Shown here: piece after piece, positions 11,607-23,852 of the stretch
Layout: the number at the start of each line of letters is the position of its first letter
Numbering within the stretch: the first letter of the stretch is position 1
Assembly (NCBI GenBank): GCA_013054445.1
Contig: JAAMPI010000166.1
Span: 1 to 57,359, forward strand
Direction of reading: 5' to 3'
Origin: Cudoniella acicularis
Taxonomy: Eukaryota; Ascomycota; Leotiomycetes; Helotiales; Helotiaceae
Length of the DNA: 57,359 nucleotides
Notes under the pieces: model-generated
What the model was told of the DNA's origin: nothing
The model's input: only the letters and a program-made list of their open reading frames with translations
Database searches by the model: none
Translations under genes and position numbers: made by a program

Positions 11607-13717
11607 CAAATCAAGTTTTTGTTTTTAGATGAAAAGTAAAAAAGCGGATGTAGAATTAGAATGCCAAACTAATCGCTTTTATGCTGCTTCGCCAGGGCTG
11701 TGCCGCGTCGTCGCATAAAGCAACCTATTTATTAGCAGAAAACCCCTTGCAACTGCCTGCAGGTATGGAAATAACCTAATCGTGATTTTGTGAATTTTGC
11801 GTATGCGGCATGCTTTGCTACTCAATGACTTGTTACAAAGGATTCAGCTGTAATCTCTGGTACTCTACCAATCGCAAACTTCGAGTCTGTCTATTGGTCA
11901 CGTTTCAATAGAAGTAGCTGAGTTGTTTCAGGCGTGGAAGTCGACATCTCTTCGAGGAGCTTTTTATCACTTCCTCGCCCGCACCCCCTTTTTGCTCGCT
12001 TAGCCCCCGCACTTGTTTTTTCAAGAAAGATGTTAGTATGCAAATTTTAATATTGAACTCGCTGAATATACCTTAGATCATCATCTGTTATTTATTTTAA
12101 TTGTCATCGCCGCTGTCTACACTGATTTTTTTGAAGACTAATTCGTAAGTATATACTGCTTGGCACTGTAGAAACTTGATTTTACGTCTATTGACTGATT
12201 ATTTTCACTACAAAATTACTCCACGTATGTCTAAATTTTACTGTACACGTACTAAGTATCTATGTTCTTGGAAACCGGTAGTGGTTCTTATTCATGTTAA
12301 GTGCGAAGTACAGGGACTTATGCGCTGTAAATTAGCGGGTGTTCTGTTCCGAGGCGTTCACTGATAGAGTAAAACACTTCAACGTAACTTTACCCACGAA
12401 TTAATTACAGAGATACAGGAGGTTACAAAACGTATATAAGAGTATTGACTTCAATTAAAGTCTACATGCATCCTTCGTTCCCCTGGTTTTTAGCGATTCG
12501 CACGCTATAGCAGGAAATTTTGGCTTAAAATAGAACGCCATGCTCGATAAAACGGTGCTCTTGCCCCGATGTAAATCCCGCTGTAAACACATCTCCTGTT
12601 TCATTTGTCTTAAGACTGAAACAAACCAACAGATTACTCGTATCGCCACGGATAATTTCACCCACAATTATTGCGGACACACACTCCGAAGCATCGATTT
12701 ATTGTCCTCCGTCTGAGTCGGATCCTCGAGCTGAAGCTTCGGCACGAATTGATCGAATCACAATTTTAGTCTGGCGATAACAACACTCACGATCTCGCGC
12801 AAAATTTGATAATAATTGCACAATTCCAAGCCTTCGTGGCAACAAGCATTTCCAGCGATACGCTTGCCCCAGACCCGTTACTGATTCCGCGGCCCGTCCC
12901 ACGATTCCCCACGTGTGAGTGGAGACGCCGCGCAGTTATAGGACGCCACATATTTTTTAAAATCTCTAGGACTTGCGACATATTTTCTATTTTCAACAAA
13001 TATTTATATTTCCAAATTTGTGAGTAATGATTGCGATCGGTATTAGTTGGCCATTTCTCGGACAGCTAGAAAAACCAAGTTTCGCTCGCACTCCACAATG
13101 TCTGTAGGCGGAGAAATGGAATAACGAGTGATACATTCAGACATGAGGCGTATATATAGTAAGAACGATCATGTTTACCTATAATTTCTTTAAGAAAATA
13201 CGAATTATTCTTACGATTTTATCGTTCACGTTCCTAAAGCATTTCAGGCTGCCTCTGAGTAGAGGAAACTTTCTCAAAGTTCTTTCCTAATCTCTCAATT
13301 CCCTGTTAAAAAGCAAGGCATTGCTTTATGCTACCCCCTCCACCTCTAGGTTGCAGATGATCGACTAAGGGTGTCTGGCTCGCACCGCCGCATCAAGTAT
13401 GGGTAAACTCTAATTTATACTATCACCCTTGGAATTTGGAATTTCTAGTGACATTTCTTGAACTATAAGACCTACTATTATGTGGAGCCACGGCCTCGGG
13501 CTCTTGGTAGCCAGATTAGGAAGTTGACAGGGCATTTCTACTGATGGTGCAATCAACAACATATATGAGGAATTACCAACCTTCTGGTCCCGGGTCGTCA
13601 TAACGCCCGTGCATGATGTATCCTGACACATATAATTAATGTGTTCGAACCTTTCCAAAAGTTCCTTTGACAGGTGATATCGACTTGACAACATTATATC
13701 GCAATCACCACCCTACC
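11607..13717. other. Intergenic, no gene supported
   Basis: This is AT-rich non-coding DNA with short open frames only and no recognisable RNA gene or protein family. The last few hundred bases must contain the promoter of the permease gene that starts at 13718. Confidence 0.45.
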
Positions 13718-16007
13718 ATGTCATTGTTTCGAAGATTTGGAAGGGAGAAGGGTACTGAACAGGCCACAACGAGCGGGAGGGAAATTCAAGGTGAAGTTCT
13801 CCAGGAAGGCAATCTTAAATATGCCATCGAACAAGGAGGAAATGGCTCCTTGCCATCCTACCAGGAGGTCACCGGCGCACCGGTCGAGCGTCTCTCGCCA
13901 TTGGGTTACGCAGTTGGTCCTGTCACCATCATGTTTCTGAATATCAGTATGATGATCGGAACAGGTGTCTATTCCACGCGTAAGTTAATACAACAATAGC
14001 TTTTTTGAGCGCAATGTCTGACTTTCCAAACCAGCCGCATCTGTTCTTTCGGGCACCGGGTCCGTTGGACTTTCTATGATCTATTGGTTCTTGGGCTTCC
14101 TCATTGCTTCCAGTTCCTTGAGTGTGTACCTTGAATACGCGTCGTATTTCCCAAATCGATCGGGCTCTGAGACTGTCTATCTCGAGGCAAGCATATCCCC
14201 GTCCGAAATATTTTTTCCCGACAGCATTTGCTGCTCAGTCAGTGATTTTATCTTTCAGTAGTAGCAACGCGATTGGTATGATCTTTTTGTCATTTGTCAA
14301 AAACTTAGTCTTAGGGCTGGTTACTGACTCCTTGGCAGTTCTCGCACAGTATCTGTATAAAATAAATGGCCATACTCCAACTAACTGGGAGCTGAAAGGG
14401 GTGGCCATTGCCGGCTACTCAGTTGCTGTTCTGCGTGAGTGGCCCCTCAAGCGAGGCAACAAAAGGAACAACACTAACATGTCCCAGTTCTTTTGTTCCA
14501 CACCCGATTTTCTTTCTGGCTTTCCAACGGAATTGGCATTGTCAAGGTCCTCACTTTGGTATTGTAAGTATCTTTTAAGAATATAATTCGACTATCATAA
14601 CACCTCGCAAAATCTTTCTAACGATCCCATAGCATTGCAATTACAGGGCTCGTCGTTTTAGGTGGTCACACCGCAGTCAAGAACCCAACAATCAATTTCC
14701 AGAATGCCTTTGAGAGTTCGGGCACTACACCATACGGTGTGACTAACGCTTTGGTCAAAATTATTTTCTCATATGCAGGCTATCAGAATGCGTTTAATGT
14801 TGTGAATGAAGTCAAGGTTCGTGGAACCAATTTCCAATTGTTACCATTTTAGGTGATATCTGACGGCAACTGCAGAACCCAGTTAGAACTATTCGAAACA
14901 ACGCTTTTATTTCCTTGTTTATAGTCGCGGTACTCTACATATTTGCAAATATAGCGTACTTCGCAGCCGGCAAGTCTTGTCATCATTGTCTTCCGTTGAA
15001 GCGACTGACAGTCCCACAGTTTCGAAGACAGATCTCAGAACTTCATCCCAAGTCGCTGCTGCTCTATTTTTCCAGAATGTTTTTGGGAATAGTGGTGCCG
15101 TCCGAGGACTCAACTTTCTCATCGCTCTGAGTGCTTTTGGGAATCTCCTAGCGGTGCTCATTGGACAATCTAGACTTATTAGAGAATGTGGCAGGTTAGT
15201 ATTCTCCTGAAAAAAAAAACAAGCAAAGTTACGACTAACAATTTGAGCAGACAGGGTGTTCTCCCATATCCACGCTTTTGGGCCTCCACTCGACCATTTG
15301 GGACACCCACGGGACCCTATTTTGTCAAGTGGGCCCTTACCGTGCTCATGATTCTCGCCCCTCCAGCAGGCGATGCCTTTAACTTCAGTATATCTCCCCC
15401 AAAGTGAAATTTTCTCACATCACATAAGACTAATGACTTGATTTCCAGTTGTCGATCTCCAAAATTACCCAGCCGCCTTTTTCAACGTTACAATGGCAAT
15501 TGGCCTCTACATCGTCCGATATAGACGCAAGAAACTCGCCTTGCCAAGGACTGAATTTCGTGCCTGGGATTTCGTTGTAATTTTCAACATCCTCACAAAT
15601 CTTTACATCCTGATAATGCCTTGGTATCCACCTGCCAAAGGCCGCGCTGGAGGAGATGTCAGCTTCTGGTATGGAACTTACATCGTCACCGGTATTGCAA
15701 TGCGAGTCATCACCATCCCTTTATATTATAGGTTATATTGGCTAATACCATAAAAAGTCTTGTTATTTGTGGACTTTACTACTCAGCTTGGGTTTATATC
15801 CTTCCGAAATTTGGGGGATATCAAATTCGTCAGGAAGTCATAGACCTGGGCGATGGGGCAACGACCCACAAGCTGGTCAAGGTTCCGAATGAGGAACTGG
15901 CAAGGTGGGATGAGACGCATGATGCTGTTGGAAGGTCTTTGACTGAGGCTACTCAGGGGGGCAGTGATAAGGACAGCCAGCAGACTCCTCAGGGTGAGAA
16001 GGTTTGA
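13718..16007 (+). CDS. APC-superfamily methionine permease (MUP1-like), ten exons, one frameshift
   Basis: Nine introns can be placed: 13980-14034, 14276-14338, 14435-14487, 14564-14632, 14817-14875, 14970-15019, 15195-15250, 15388-15448 and 15702-15757. The joined protein has the MUP1/LAT architecture: a soluble N-terminus, first helix PVTIMFLNISMMIGTGVYST, then YFPNRSGSETVYLE, the conserved QAYPRPKYFFPTAFA, about ten further helices, and a hydrophilic tail ending at 16007. Such proteins import methionine or related amino acids across the plasma membrane. Between VYLE and QAYPRP one extra G (near 14,185-14,187) breaks the frame; no intron can explain one base, so this is a sequencing error or an inactivating mutation. 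Two introns (14970 and 15702) start with GC rather than GT (GCAAGT, GCGAGT), a known minor donor class. Confidence 0.88.
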
Positions 16008-16107
16008 GGTGTCGCGGTGCTGGGTGGATTACTTTGTGGCCTTCTCACTCTCGTGATGGCTTGAACCCGAGGCCTGTTTGGACTGTTTAGGCTTTCTTTA
16101 GATTTGC

Positions 16108-16693
16108 TCACTCATTCATTTTGTAGATATCACTCAGACTGACTAATGCCAATGCCTTATATATATATCCCCATTCCCAATTCCACGCACAACTGTAAAC
16201 CTTCCAGCAGTCCCCCAATCTATCATCTGTGAATAAAGTTGCATCTGGCAACCGCTCTCTCGGGTTCGGAAACTCCTTGTAACACGTAGACCTATTTTTC
16301 GGACTCTCCGCCCAACCCACCAAATCTCCCAACACCACACTTTCATCTGCACCCTTGATGATATGGCTAGTGAGGCTTCCAAATTCAAACCTACAACAAA
16401 AACTTGTTATTTGTGAACATAAAGGAACATGTAAAATAAATTTACGACCCGGAAATCGCTGCTCTTTCCTAGCTCACGAAAGGAGAAGACCCAACTTTAA
16501 CGAGTTCATCTGGCGAATTTCCAGACAACGCCGCGACATTGAAGGCATAGGAAGCGATTGCACTTTGTGCGGACACGCTCGAGGTGCCCTGGCAGTTGAC
16601 GAGATAGAAGACGTTACGAGCGTATTCGGGAGGTGATGGGAGGGCTGCAGCGACTGTAAGCCCGAGGAAACATGTCAAAACTTAGGCAAGCAT
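16108..16693 (-). pseudogene. Small secreted protein candidate with a stop at codon 4
   Basis: From the ATG at 16693 the frame reads M-L-A-stop-V-L-T-C-F-L-G-L-T-V-A-A-A-L-P, which would be a typical signal peptide if codon 4 (TAA) were CAA. It continues through NVFYLVNCQGTSSVSAQ. Exon 1 (16693-16478) can be joined through a GTGAGC donor to exon 2 (16353-16108) in phase, adding WAESPKNRSTCYKEF and GDCWKVYSCAWNWEWGY. The result is a Cys- and Trp-containing protein of about 150 residues with no family I recognise. Secretion and effector-like function are inferences from the signal peptide and size. The stop may be a C-to-T nonsense mutation, or the true start or exon structure may differ. The gene converges on the permease gene about 100 bp away. 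Confidence 0.5.
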
Positions 16694-17431
16694 TTTTTCT
16701 TGAGGCGGAAGTAAGAAGAGTAGTGAAGGATAACTCTTCTTGTCGTAATCGAAGGGGTTCGAGATTTCTATACTGTTTCTGAAGTTTCTGGAAGTGACGT
16801 TACAGAGGGGGAAATTCAAATAGAATTTGAAATGCGGATAAATTATATATTGATTATGATGTGATGCGAAACTGTGGGCAGTTTATTACGAAATGATGCA
16901 GGTTGTCAGACCGCGTAAAAACATTGTTTATATATTAGAACCTGTAACGCTTCTGACCTTGGGTCTTGGAGAATGACACGTACTTTCTTTTGGAGGGCCT
17001 CTCTTAATTAATCTTATCGAATTAGAACTCCCAGGGCATACTCGTTTAATGAATCTTAAATAAACATACGGAAGCCACACGTCCAACACGGTAGTACCTA
17101 TGGGCATGAATTATTAGATGTTAAGCGTGCCGCGCTCGATATTTAATTACCATATGGATACTATGTTCAGTCCTCTCGTTATTATAGGCTGCATCCTGGT
17201 TTCCTAATATCGCACAAAAACTTAGCTAGCCTTCCCGCTCAAATCGACGCCGGGCAAAAATGAACAATGAAGTATTTCTTTTCAAAATTTTCACTAAAAA
17301 TGAGCCGTATAGTTCAAAAATGCTGTGGAGAGAAATATAAGGTGGCAAACACATGCTGTCCTCTTCAAATCACGAAGTGATGTTTACTTGATGCTTCTTG
17401 ATAGTGAAATATAAATTTCAACAACCTCTAT

Positions 17432-18770
17432 TTACGTAGTAGAATATGTAGAATCTATCTCTCCCCACTTAATCTGACTGAAGATAACGGCGGGATCAGG
17501 CTGCACCTTCGTAACAACCTTGGGATCACCCTCAGTCGCATTGCAAGGCCCCGCCTTCCCGCTGTCCAACCAATTCATAAATCCTCCCACATCCCACCAC
17601 ACACTGAAAATCAATACCATACCACGGCCCAGTGCATCACCCATGGCTTCCACACCACCTAGTGACATAAATGTACCCCCGCCGGGTCTGGAGCAATACT
17701 CGGTATCAACCTCATCAAAGGCTTTGGTACCTGTAATGTTCACCGCTGCATTTTTAATCACTTTCCCATCCTGGACATATAGCCTTCTGATTGCTGTCAA
17801 TTTTCCAGTTGTATTTGAAGTCGGGAATTGTGTCACGACAGTGAAAGGACGACGAGTGTCGACCTTGAGGCCTGGGCCGTAATAATCTTTGTTTCCCTGC
17901 CCGTAGGGGTTATAACTGCAGCCCCATTGATCGCAGACACCGTTGAAACCGCATTCAGCACCACTGCAGCCGTAGAAAGAAGTTTGGTTACAGACGTGAG
18001 GAGCAATGGATGTTGCGACGTTATTAGCTTCCCAGATGTCCATTTCGTTGCAGCATGCACCTAGAGATTTGACATTTGGCTTTTTTGCCCTTTTCGTCAG
18101 CTCCACTATCTTGCAGTACTGTTGAGGGGGAAAATACCTGGCCATTGAGAAAAGCAGGAACATAGCACTGCGCATCACAATATCCACTACCATATGCGGC
18201 ACCAGTCTTACTCTCCGACGATTTTGAAGCTCCGCCATCAGCTTCCATTTCTGAAAGATACAAAGCGCCATTCATTCCACACGGCAGCTTGCTAACATCC
18301 ACGTCAAAAGTGAACTCTTTTCCCGTGAGTTTAAGCATGTCATATTTCTTTCCCTCCTCGTCGAGCAGATATACTCGGGGACTCACGCTGGTTCCATTTT
18401 CCAGCATTGAGAGCGAGAGCGAGGACCCAGATGTCTGTACGCCATGGGGGGTGTAGTCGGTTATGCCTTCGATAACACAGTTTTTGGCGCAGTTGAGCGC
18501 ATCGGGGCAGATGGTGCTGTTTGGGGAGCTGGAGGAAGTGAGGTTCGTGCAGGGCAAAGATGGGGCGGATAACTGGTGGATGGGATGGGTCATCTCGTCA
18601 AGGACGAGGCGGGAGGTTTGTGGTTTGCAGCCAGTTGATTTGGTGCATTGGTATGTTTGAAGCTTGGGATGGTTTTCGGGAGTCTTATTGGGGGTTTGGG
18701 CGTTGGTGAGGGCGAGGAAAAGGGACGCCAAAACGAGACTGAGGTGGGTTGGAGACATAGTTTTCTTCAT
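17432..18770 (-). CDS. GH7 cellulase (endoglucanase/cellobiohydrolase), secreted
   Basis: Two exons (18770-18138 and 18079-17432) flank a 58-nt intron ending AAAAAAG, with branch site GCTGAC, and give 426 residues. The signal peptide MKKTMSPTHLSLVLASLFLA is followed by the GH7 beta-jelly-roll. Family signatures are GSGYCDAQCYVPAFLNG, the catalytic loop CCNEMDIWEAN (Glu223 nucleophile, Asp225, Glu228 acid/base) and CDQWGCSYNPYGQGNKDYYG. GH7 enzymes cleave beta-1,4-glucan in plant cell walls outside the cell. The protein ends shortly after the catalytic domain, so there is no cellulose-binding module. The short CNEMD loop and overall length are nearer to GH7 endoglucanases than to long CBH1 enzymes, but this split is not certain. 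All Cys and catalytic residues checked are present. Confidence 0.95.
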
Positions 18771-20480
18771 CGCGAAGGTCCAACTGGTCGAGCTATCAGG
18801 ATTCCAAAATGAAGAGGAAGTGCAAGAATGAGAAAATGTGAATTGAGAAGATAAGAGGAGTTTCTCGTATTTAGGGAAACGGTGCAGGGTGCATATCATT
18901 ATTATTCCGGCCGAATTAAGTCTCGAAACATCCTAGTATAATCCATCATGTCCCTTCTTCAAGATCGAATCATCCCGTTTTGTCTTTGAGGGGTCAGGGT
19001 TATGTCCACAACGGCCCTGCATGTAGGCATCAATGGGCATCAGGTGATAACTAGACCCGGGTGCTAAGTAGAAGTTACGAGTGAAAGAGGTAGATTCGGG
19101 TCATTCATACTCTAAAATAAGTGCGACACGGGCCTACTACCTAGCTATCGTGAACCTTTTAGGAAAAGAAGCCAATCGGAATTACCTAATTAGGCAAAAT
19201 TCAGGACCCTTTGCCGTGAGTGTAGTTTGGTGGTACCTGCATATTAACCCGGAGATACTCATTCCGACACTATGGGTCGCATGAGGTTTTGGGAGTTGAA
19301 ATTTGCGGCCCGTTGTTCCTTTGCATTTTGCTAGGAGCTAGCCGCAAAGAAAAAATAAATGAATAACCGGACCGTAATGGCGGGGGTGTATTTTGAATGC
19401 AGGTCTGACCGTGAGTAAATAGATTAATTCTGGGGTAGGCGACAGGGATTTTTGCGGAAGAATATATTATCCAGAAAAGCACTTAGAGAAATTCCGACCC
19501 TCACATGACTAGAGCAAGCATAGAAAGTTTAAACTTATTCGGCGTTTCGTATACTTCAAACCTGGATCCAAAACCAAATTTGAGTATGTCCATTTGTTTT
19601 CGCATTTTAGGAAGAACCCGACCGAGTGAACCCCCTTAAGTTTCGTCTGACTTGACTCCCTTTTGTTAATTAGCTGTCATGGCTAGACATAGTTTTGAAC
19701 CCTCTTAAAACAAGAAAGTGAAGAAAGCTCCGAAAAGTAATTTCATTGTTGAATTCTAAAAGGCGTCTCCTCTCGCGATTTGAAAATTGTCCTTGACAAC
19801 GGACTAAAAATGGGTAGTGGGGGGTTTCGATTCGCTTCGGCTTCGGGGTGGGTTACAGCGTGTGAGCCCCTATAATTTAGCGAATATCATGGCTGAGGCT
19901 TCGGTGGTCACCAAAACTCCCTAAGTGAACAACTATTTATCCGTACGATTATGTAAATGCTCACAAACAATTGAGTATATGTACCAGCGTTTCCTTTTTT
20001 TGCGCGATGCATCAATTGTGGTTTGAAGGATGCCCTCTGAATAGAAACTTAACAGCTTAATGGTCTTTGCTAGCGAACGATACGGTCTCATGCATTGATT
20101 GTAATACTGCACTAGAACCCCATTGACATGTGCGCCACGAGTTTTTAGCCGTAAATATTATGAGGCAGCTTTGGCGCGATTTCAAATAGTTAAAACCAAC
20201 CAGAAATAGTTCTATACTTTTTTGAAAAGGGTTACCGAACAGATTAGCGAGTATTCCCCTGACTCACCCCCTGAGTGGATTCAAATACTGAGACGTGAAA
20301 AGTACAGGCATTTAAGCGCACAAGAATAATTTAGACCTACACTTTACGAAGTGATACAGACGACACCGTATCTCATTTTTAAAGAACACGTTGGCGGGGA
20401 AAACGCCAAATCACGTGCACCTATATACTCGATTTCCCGCTTTTTATCCGAGAGCACAATCCACTTTAAACACCCACAAT
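18771..20480. other. Intergenic, no gene supported
   Basis: The GH7 promoter lies directly upstream of 18770 on the minus strand. The rest has no open frame longer than about 70 codons and no family likeness. I see no RNA gene or clear repeat here. Confidence 0.45.
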
Positions 20481-20905
20481 ATGAGCTACGAAGACCCTAT
20501 GCAGAAGGCGCTAGCTAAATTAAAGAGCTTATCAAAGCCTAACTACGTTATAATAGCAAGAAAGTGCGATCTCGAGCGTACGACGTTAGTAAAACACGCT
20601 AAAGGCTAAACCACCTCTAGAGAGCAGTTCTAGCTCGAGAGGAACCAATGCCTCATCAACGCCCAGGAACGTGTTCTAATTAATCAGATCAATCGTTTGA
20701 CTGAGCGTGGGATCCCTCCGACTAGTTTGATAGTCAAGAACTTCATAGAAAAGATAATTAGACGCGATGTTAGGAAGAACTAGATCTCTGATTTTTACTG
20801 CTATTACTAAAGTGAGCTAAAGAGCTTATACTTATATAATATTGATAATCTACGTGTCAAGGGTGAATTTAGCCCTATATATAAACTATTTTATAATCTC
20901 GTTAA
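20481..20905 (+). pseudogene. Fot1/pogo-type (Tc1/mariner superfamily) transposase, RIP-damaged N-terminal fragment
   Basis: From the ATG at 20481 the frame reads MSYEDPMQKALAKLKSLSKP, then NYVIIARKCDLERTTLVKH, the psq-type helix-turn-helix typical of Fot1/pogo transposases. It continues in the same frame through CLINAQERVLINQINRLTER and then GIPPTSLIVKNFIEKIIRRD, the CENP-B-type DNA-binding domain, and LKSLYLYNIDNLRVKGEF. Stops inside the frame (after HAKG, after REQF, after RKN, after YCYY) are TAA or TAG at Gln or Trp positions, the RIP signature. The DDE catalytic domain is absent: the sequence breaks off near 20,905, where a different repeat begins. It marks an old insertion in otherwise unmutated DNA. 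Confidence 0.75.
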
Positions 20906-21235
20906 GTGTTTTTTTTGTGTTACTTTATGTGATGTGGTTCGCTTACCTGCCAGGTGGCGCCCGTCACGTGGCTTGGATAGACGTCGGATGTCCGGAATGA
21001 TGTCGGTAGCAAACCTCCGACATCCAGGATCATGGTTCTGGGGCACTTGATACGTGGCACGGGATGCCAGATAATGCCATTGATTTCTATCATCATTGGG
21101 CCTTGGCATCGGACCCCTATCGGTAGCAGATAGCTAATAAAAAGGGGGCTTCTCTGGACCCCCCGGGGCCAGAGATTAGTTCTGTACTGAATCTTTTTCT
21201 TCTTACACGTGACTTCTTTGCCTACCAACGCCTCC
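20905..21235. repeat. Possible LTR-like fragment downstream of the transposase remnant
   Basis: The composition changes sharply after the transposase fragment. The segment starts near TGTGTTACTTTATGTGATG, has a TAATAAAAAGGGGGC box followed by a C/G-rich block (CCCCCCGGGGCC), and ends near CTTACACGTGAC, a layout often seen in fungal LTRs. No second copy is present in the window and no target duplication is visible, so this is weak. Confidence 0.3.
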
Positions 21236-21284
21236 TTCTCACATGTATACCCGAAAATTAAGCGAGCAGCCCCTGAAACTAAGC

Positions 21285-21405
21285 ACCTACTGTAGTCGGT
21301 AGAGCTATTCCTCTACGCACTACAGTTTACAGCCAATCAAATCAACTGTAGTCGGTTTAGGAATGCCCTCACTAACTACAGTTAGTGTGGTTCCACTGTC
21401 CAACT
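21285..21405. repeat. Short direct and inverted repeat cluster (ACTGTAGTCGGT / ACTACAGT)
   Basis: ACTGTAGTCGGT occurs twice about 60 bp apart, interleaved with two copies of ACTACAGTT, its partial inverse, and with TATTCC / GGAATG arms. The arrangement can fold into a hairpin and looks like a decayed miniature inverted-repeat element. It lies about 130 bp downstream of the stop of the transcription-factor gene. Confidence 0.4.
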
Positions 21406-21530
21406 GAGCAACTATTGACTACACTGAGTTCAGTCACACGTTTTAGTCGCAAGAAGAAAATTTCAAGGCATCGTTTAACTGTTTGAAATCTAGAGTGCAG
21501 ATACCATACAACCGACCACCTTTGCATAGA

Positions 21531-23283
21531 TTATCCAAGTCTAAAAATCTGCTCGTTCGACGCCCATGGTCCGGCCCTCCCTTTGATGACGTCGAAGATG
21601 TCCTTCAGCCACAACTTCTGGGAAAGAGCGTTGAGTGACTCTGATTGAGAGAGAACCTGGAATGCAACACGCATAGGAAAAAGAAGATAGAAGTTGCGAG
21701 GCCCAGAACCATGTAATATGGATTCTGAAGCCGGTAGTGTGAATGGGAGATGGTAATCAATGCTTTTCAATATCTCCACGGCTGCGACGGACACCTGTTC
21801 CGAGGCCAGTTCCTCAGCAAGAATATCGCGATGTTTTGTGGGGATGAGCCGGCACACGGAGATGATGAATTGGTTGATGAGTATCAGGAGACAGTTGTAA
21901 AGGGTGAAAGCGTTAGCCACGTGCAAAGATGAAAAGTGCGTGATGATTCGGCACGGATATGGCTGTATTGAATAGATTCGCGTGCTAGGAAGGCTAGGGA
22001 ACTCTGAGTTGGGATGCGAGTCCATCCACTGGGTTCGTTGGGCACGAATGTCGTTCAACAAGCCTAGTGAACTACCAAGGAGTGACTGAACACCCAATAT
22101 TGGATACGGGCTGCTCGTTCCATCGGTGTCTCCGGGGGCTTGTGTCTGGGAATCAGACACCAAAGCATCTCGCTCGCTATATAGCGTTGGGAGCTGTGCC
22201 AAAGCGTCTAGGATATATGGAAGAGCGGAATCGTAGACTGATTGGTTAGTATTCGCTGCTTTCCATTCCGGACGTGACATTAAGGATGGCCGACGGGTAT
22301 AGAGAGTTACTGTAATCATGATCAACCGGGTGGCCTCAACCAAAACTTTGACGAGTGGGTCGCTCGCGTCTGTAATAGGCCCATGAGCTGCGAAAAGTTG
22401 TTCGAGGCCATTGATATGGCACAGCCAGGTGTGGCTATTGGTGAGAGTGGGAGCGATAGCCTAATGAAAGCGAAAGACAATCAGTATAAAACCCCAGTGA
22501 AGAAAACAATTGGCTTACTTCATGAAGGCTCAATGCAACGACCGAACTGAGTGTTTCTGTCATTCCGTGCCGGCTAGAATCGCTTATGGTTGCGTTTAAC
22601 ATTGTCAAAGCTCTACTGTAAATGCGCCTGCCACCATCAACGATGGACTCCTCTGCATGTCCGACCCCATAAAAGGTCGTGGCCAATGCTAAGAAGCATT
22701 GTTTGGTGGCTGCCCGCTGCGAAGAGTCTGGTTGGTCGCTCGACATCGCTATTTTGCGGTAGAGAGTCCCCATTGGCCCGAGATCCGCGACAAGGTAAGA
22801 TAAAAAGATTTCGTCCTTCCATGGTGACGCAGAGAGACAGGACCAAGAATAGGGACCTTGGTAGTAGAGAAACATGTGCTGAGGCTGAGCAGGTTCGGGA
22901 GGCTTCGTCACCTGATCCCCAGAATGTTGATGTTCCTGTGGCGCCTCTGAAGAGTCAATCCTCTTCAATTGTAGCATGGACTGACTATGTAGTCGCCGTT
23001 GGACCTGCTCCCCTCCGTCGATAAATAGGGTTTCTCGATACCCCAGGCAAATGAACCTGCCTGTGGAGCATCGGGTACATATAGGGTGGGTTTGGTCTAG
23101 GTAGATTATGAAGGTTAGCTACAACCCACATGTAAGTTTGCCTCCAGCGGTTGGCAACTAGGGTTACACAAGCTACTGCTCCGCCGCGAGTGTATTTTTG
23201 CAGGCAGATCTTGACTCACCACACTTGACGTGGCGCTGAAGACACGTCCTGCAGGCTTTTGATCGCCCCTTATTATTACCCAT
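21531..23283 (-). CDS. Zn2Cys6 fungal transcription factor
   Basis: Three exons (23283-23220, 23096-22519, 22460-21531) join in frame to 523 residues. The N-terminus carries the binuclear zinc cluster split by intron 1: C11-x2-C14-x6-C21-x6-C28-x2-C31-x6-C38, read from ACRTCLQRHVKC and DQTHPICTRCSTGRFIC. It is followed by GYRETLF and a basic stretch, typical of the linker. The remainder is the fungal-specific regulatory region (helical, with ALSLHEAIAPTLTNSHTWLC and VKVLVEATRLIMITVTLY). Such proteins bind CGG-containing sites in the nucleus and control metabolic or virulence genes. The gene is divergent from the carboxylesterase gene with about 570 bp between starts, so it might regulate it; that is inference. 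No defects were seen. Confidence 0.92.
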
Positions 23284-23852
23284 CGCGTCAGAAAATCGTA
23301 GAGAAATGCTCGCGAAACTGACCACTTTGGCAAAAACCGGAATCAGCCATGGGGGTTATATATCAGAGCATTCCTATTACATAGGACTTGACCAAAATCT
23401 GTAAGCTTGCCCAGTTTTCAGCTATAGGGATGACCGCAGCAGCTGACATAAGTACTCTATCGCGAAGAGGGACCGCATTGGGAATAGGCGGAATACCAAC
23501 TAGCCAATCATATCCAGAACCAGGTTTCTAAATCTATCCACCATCCTTGACACCTGAACGACGTTCATCGGCGACCACCTACGAAGAGGCTGTCTTGTTT
23601 ACAACTATTTCTTGCAGGCACATTTTTGGCTCTCTTCGCGAGCAATAAGGCCTACATGTGAAAGTACAGCTATTGAGAGGAAGCCTTATGATTACTGTCA
23701 AGGAGACGAAACCGACAATGCATGTCGACGGGGTATAAGTAGACTGTGTCCCTCATGTCTTTTATCTTTAAGCCTCCCTAGATTTTATTACCTCTGCATC
23801 AAATTCTTTCGCACTAGATTATATCGTACAACATCACAACCTATTCGCAGCA

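Noticed and set aside
18024..18137. Apparent frame conflict between the two GH7 halves
   Set aside because: A 58-nt intron (GTATTT donor, branch GCTGAC, acceptor AAAAAAG) joins them in phase, so no frameshift is needed.
21285..21405. Possible tRNA because of short complementary arms
   Set aside because: No A-box/B-box consensus or cloverleaf could be drawn; the arms are better explained as a decayed inverted-repeat element.
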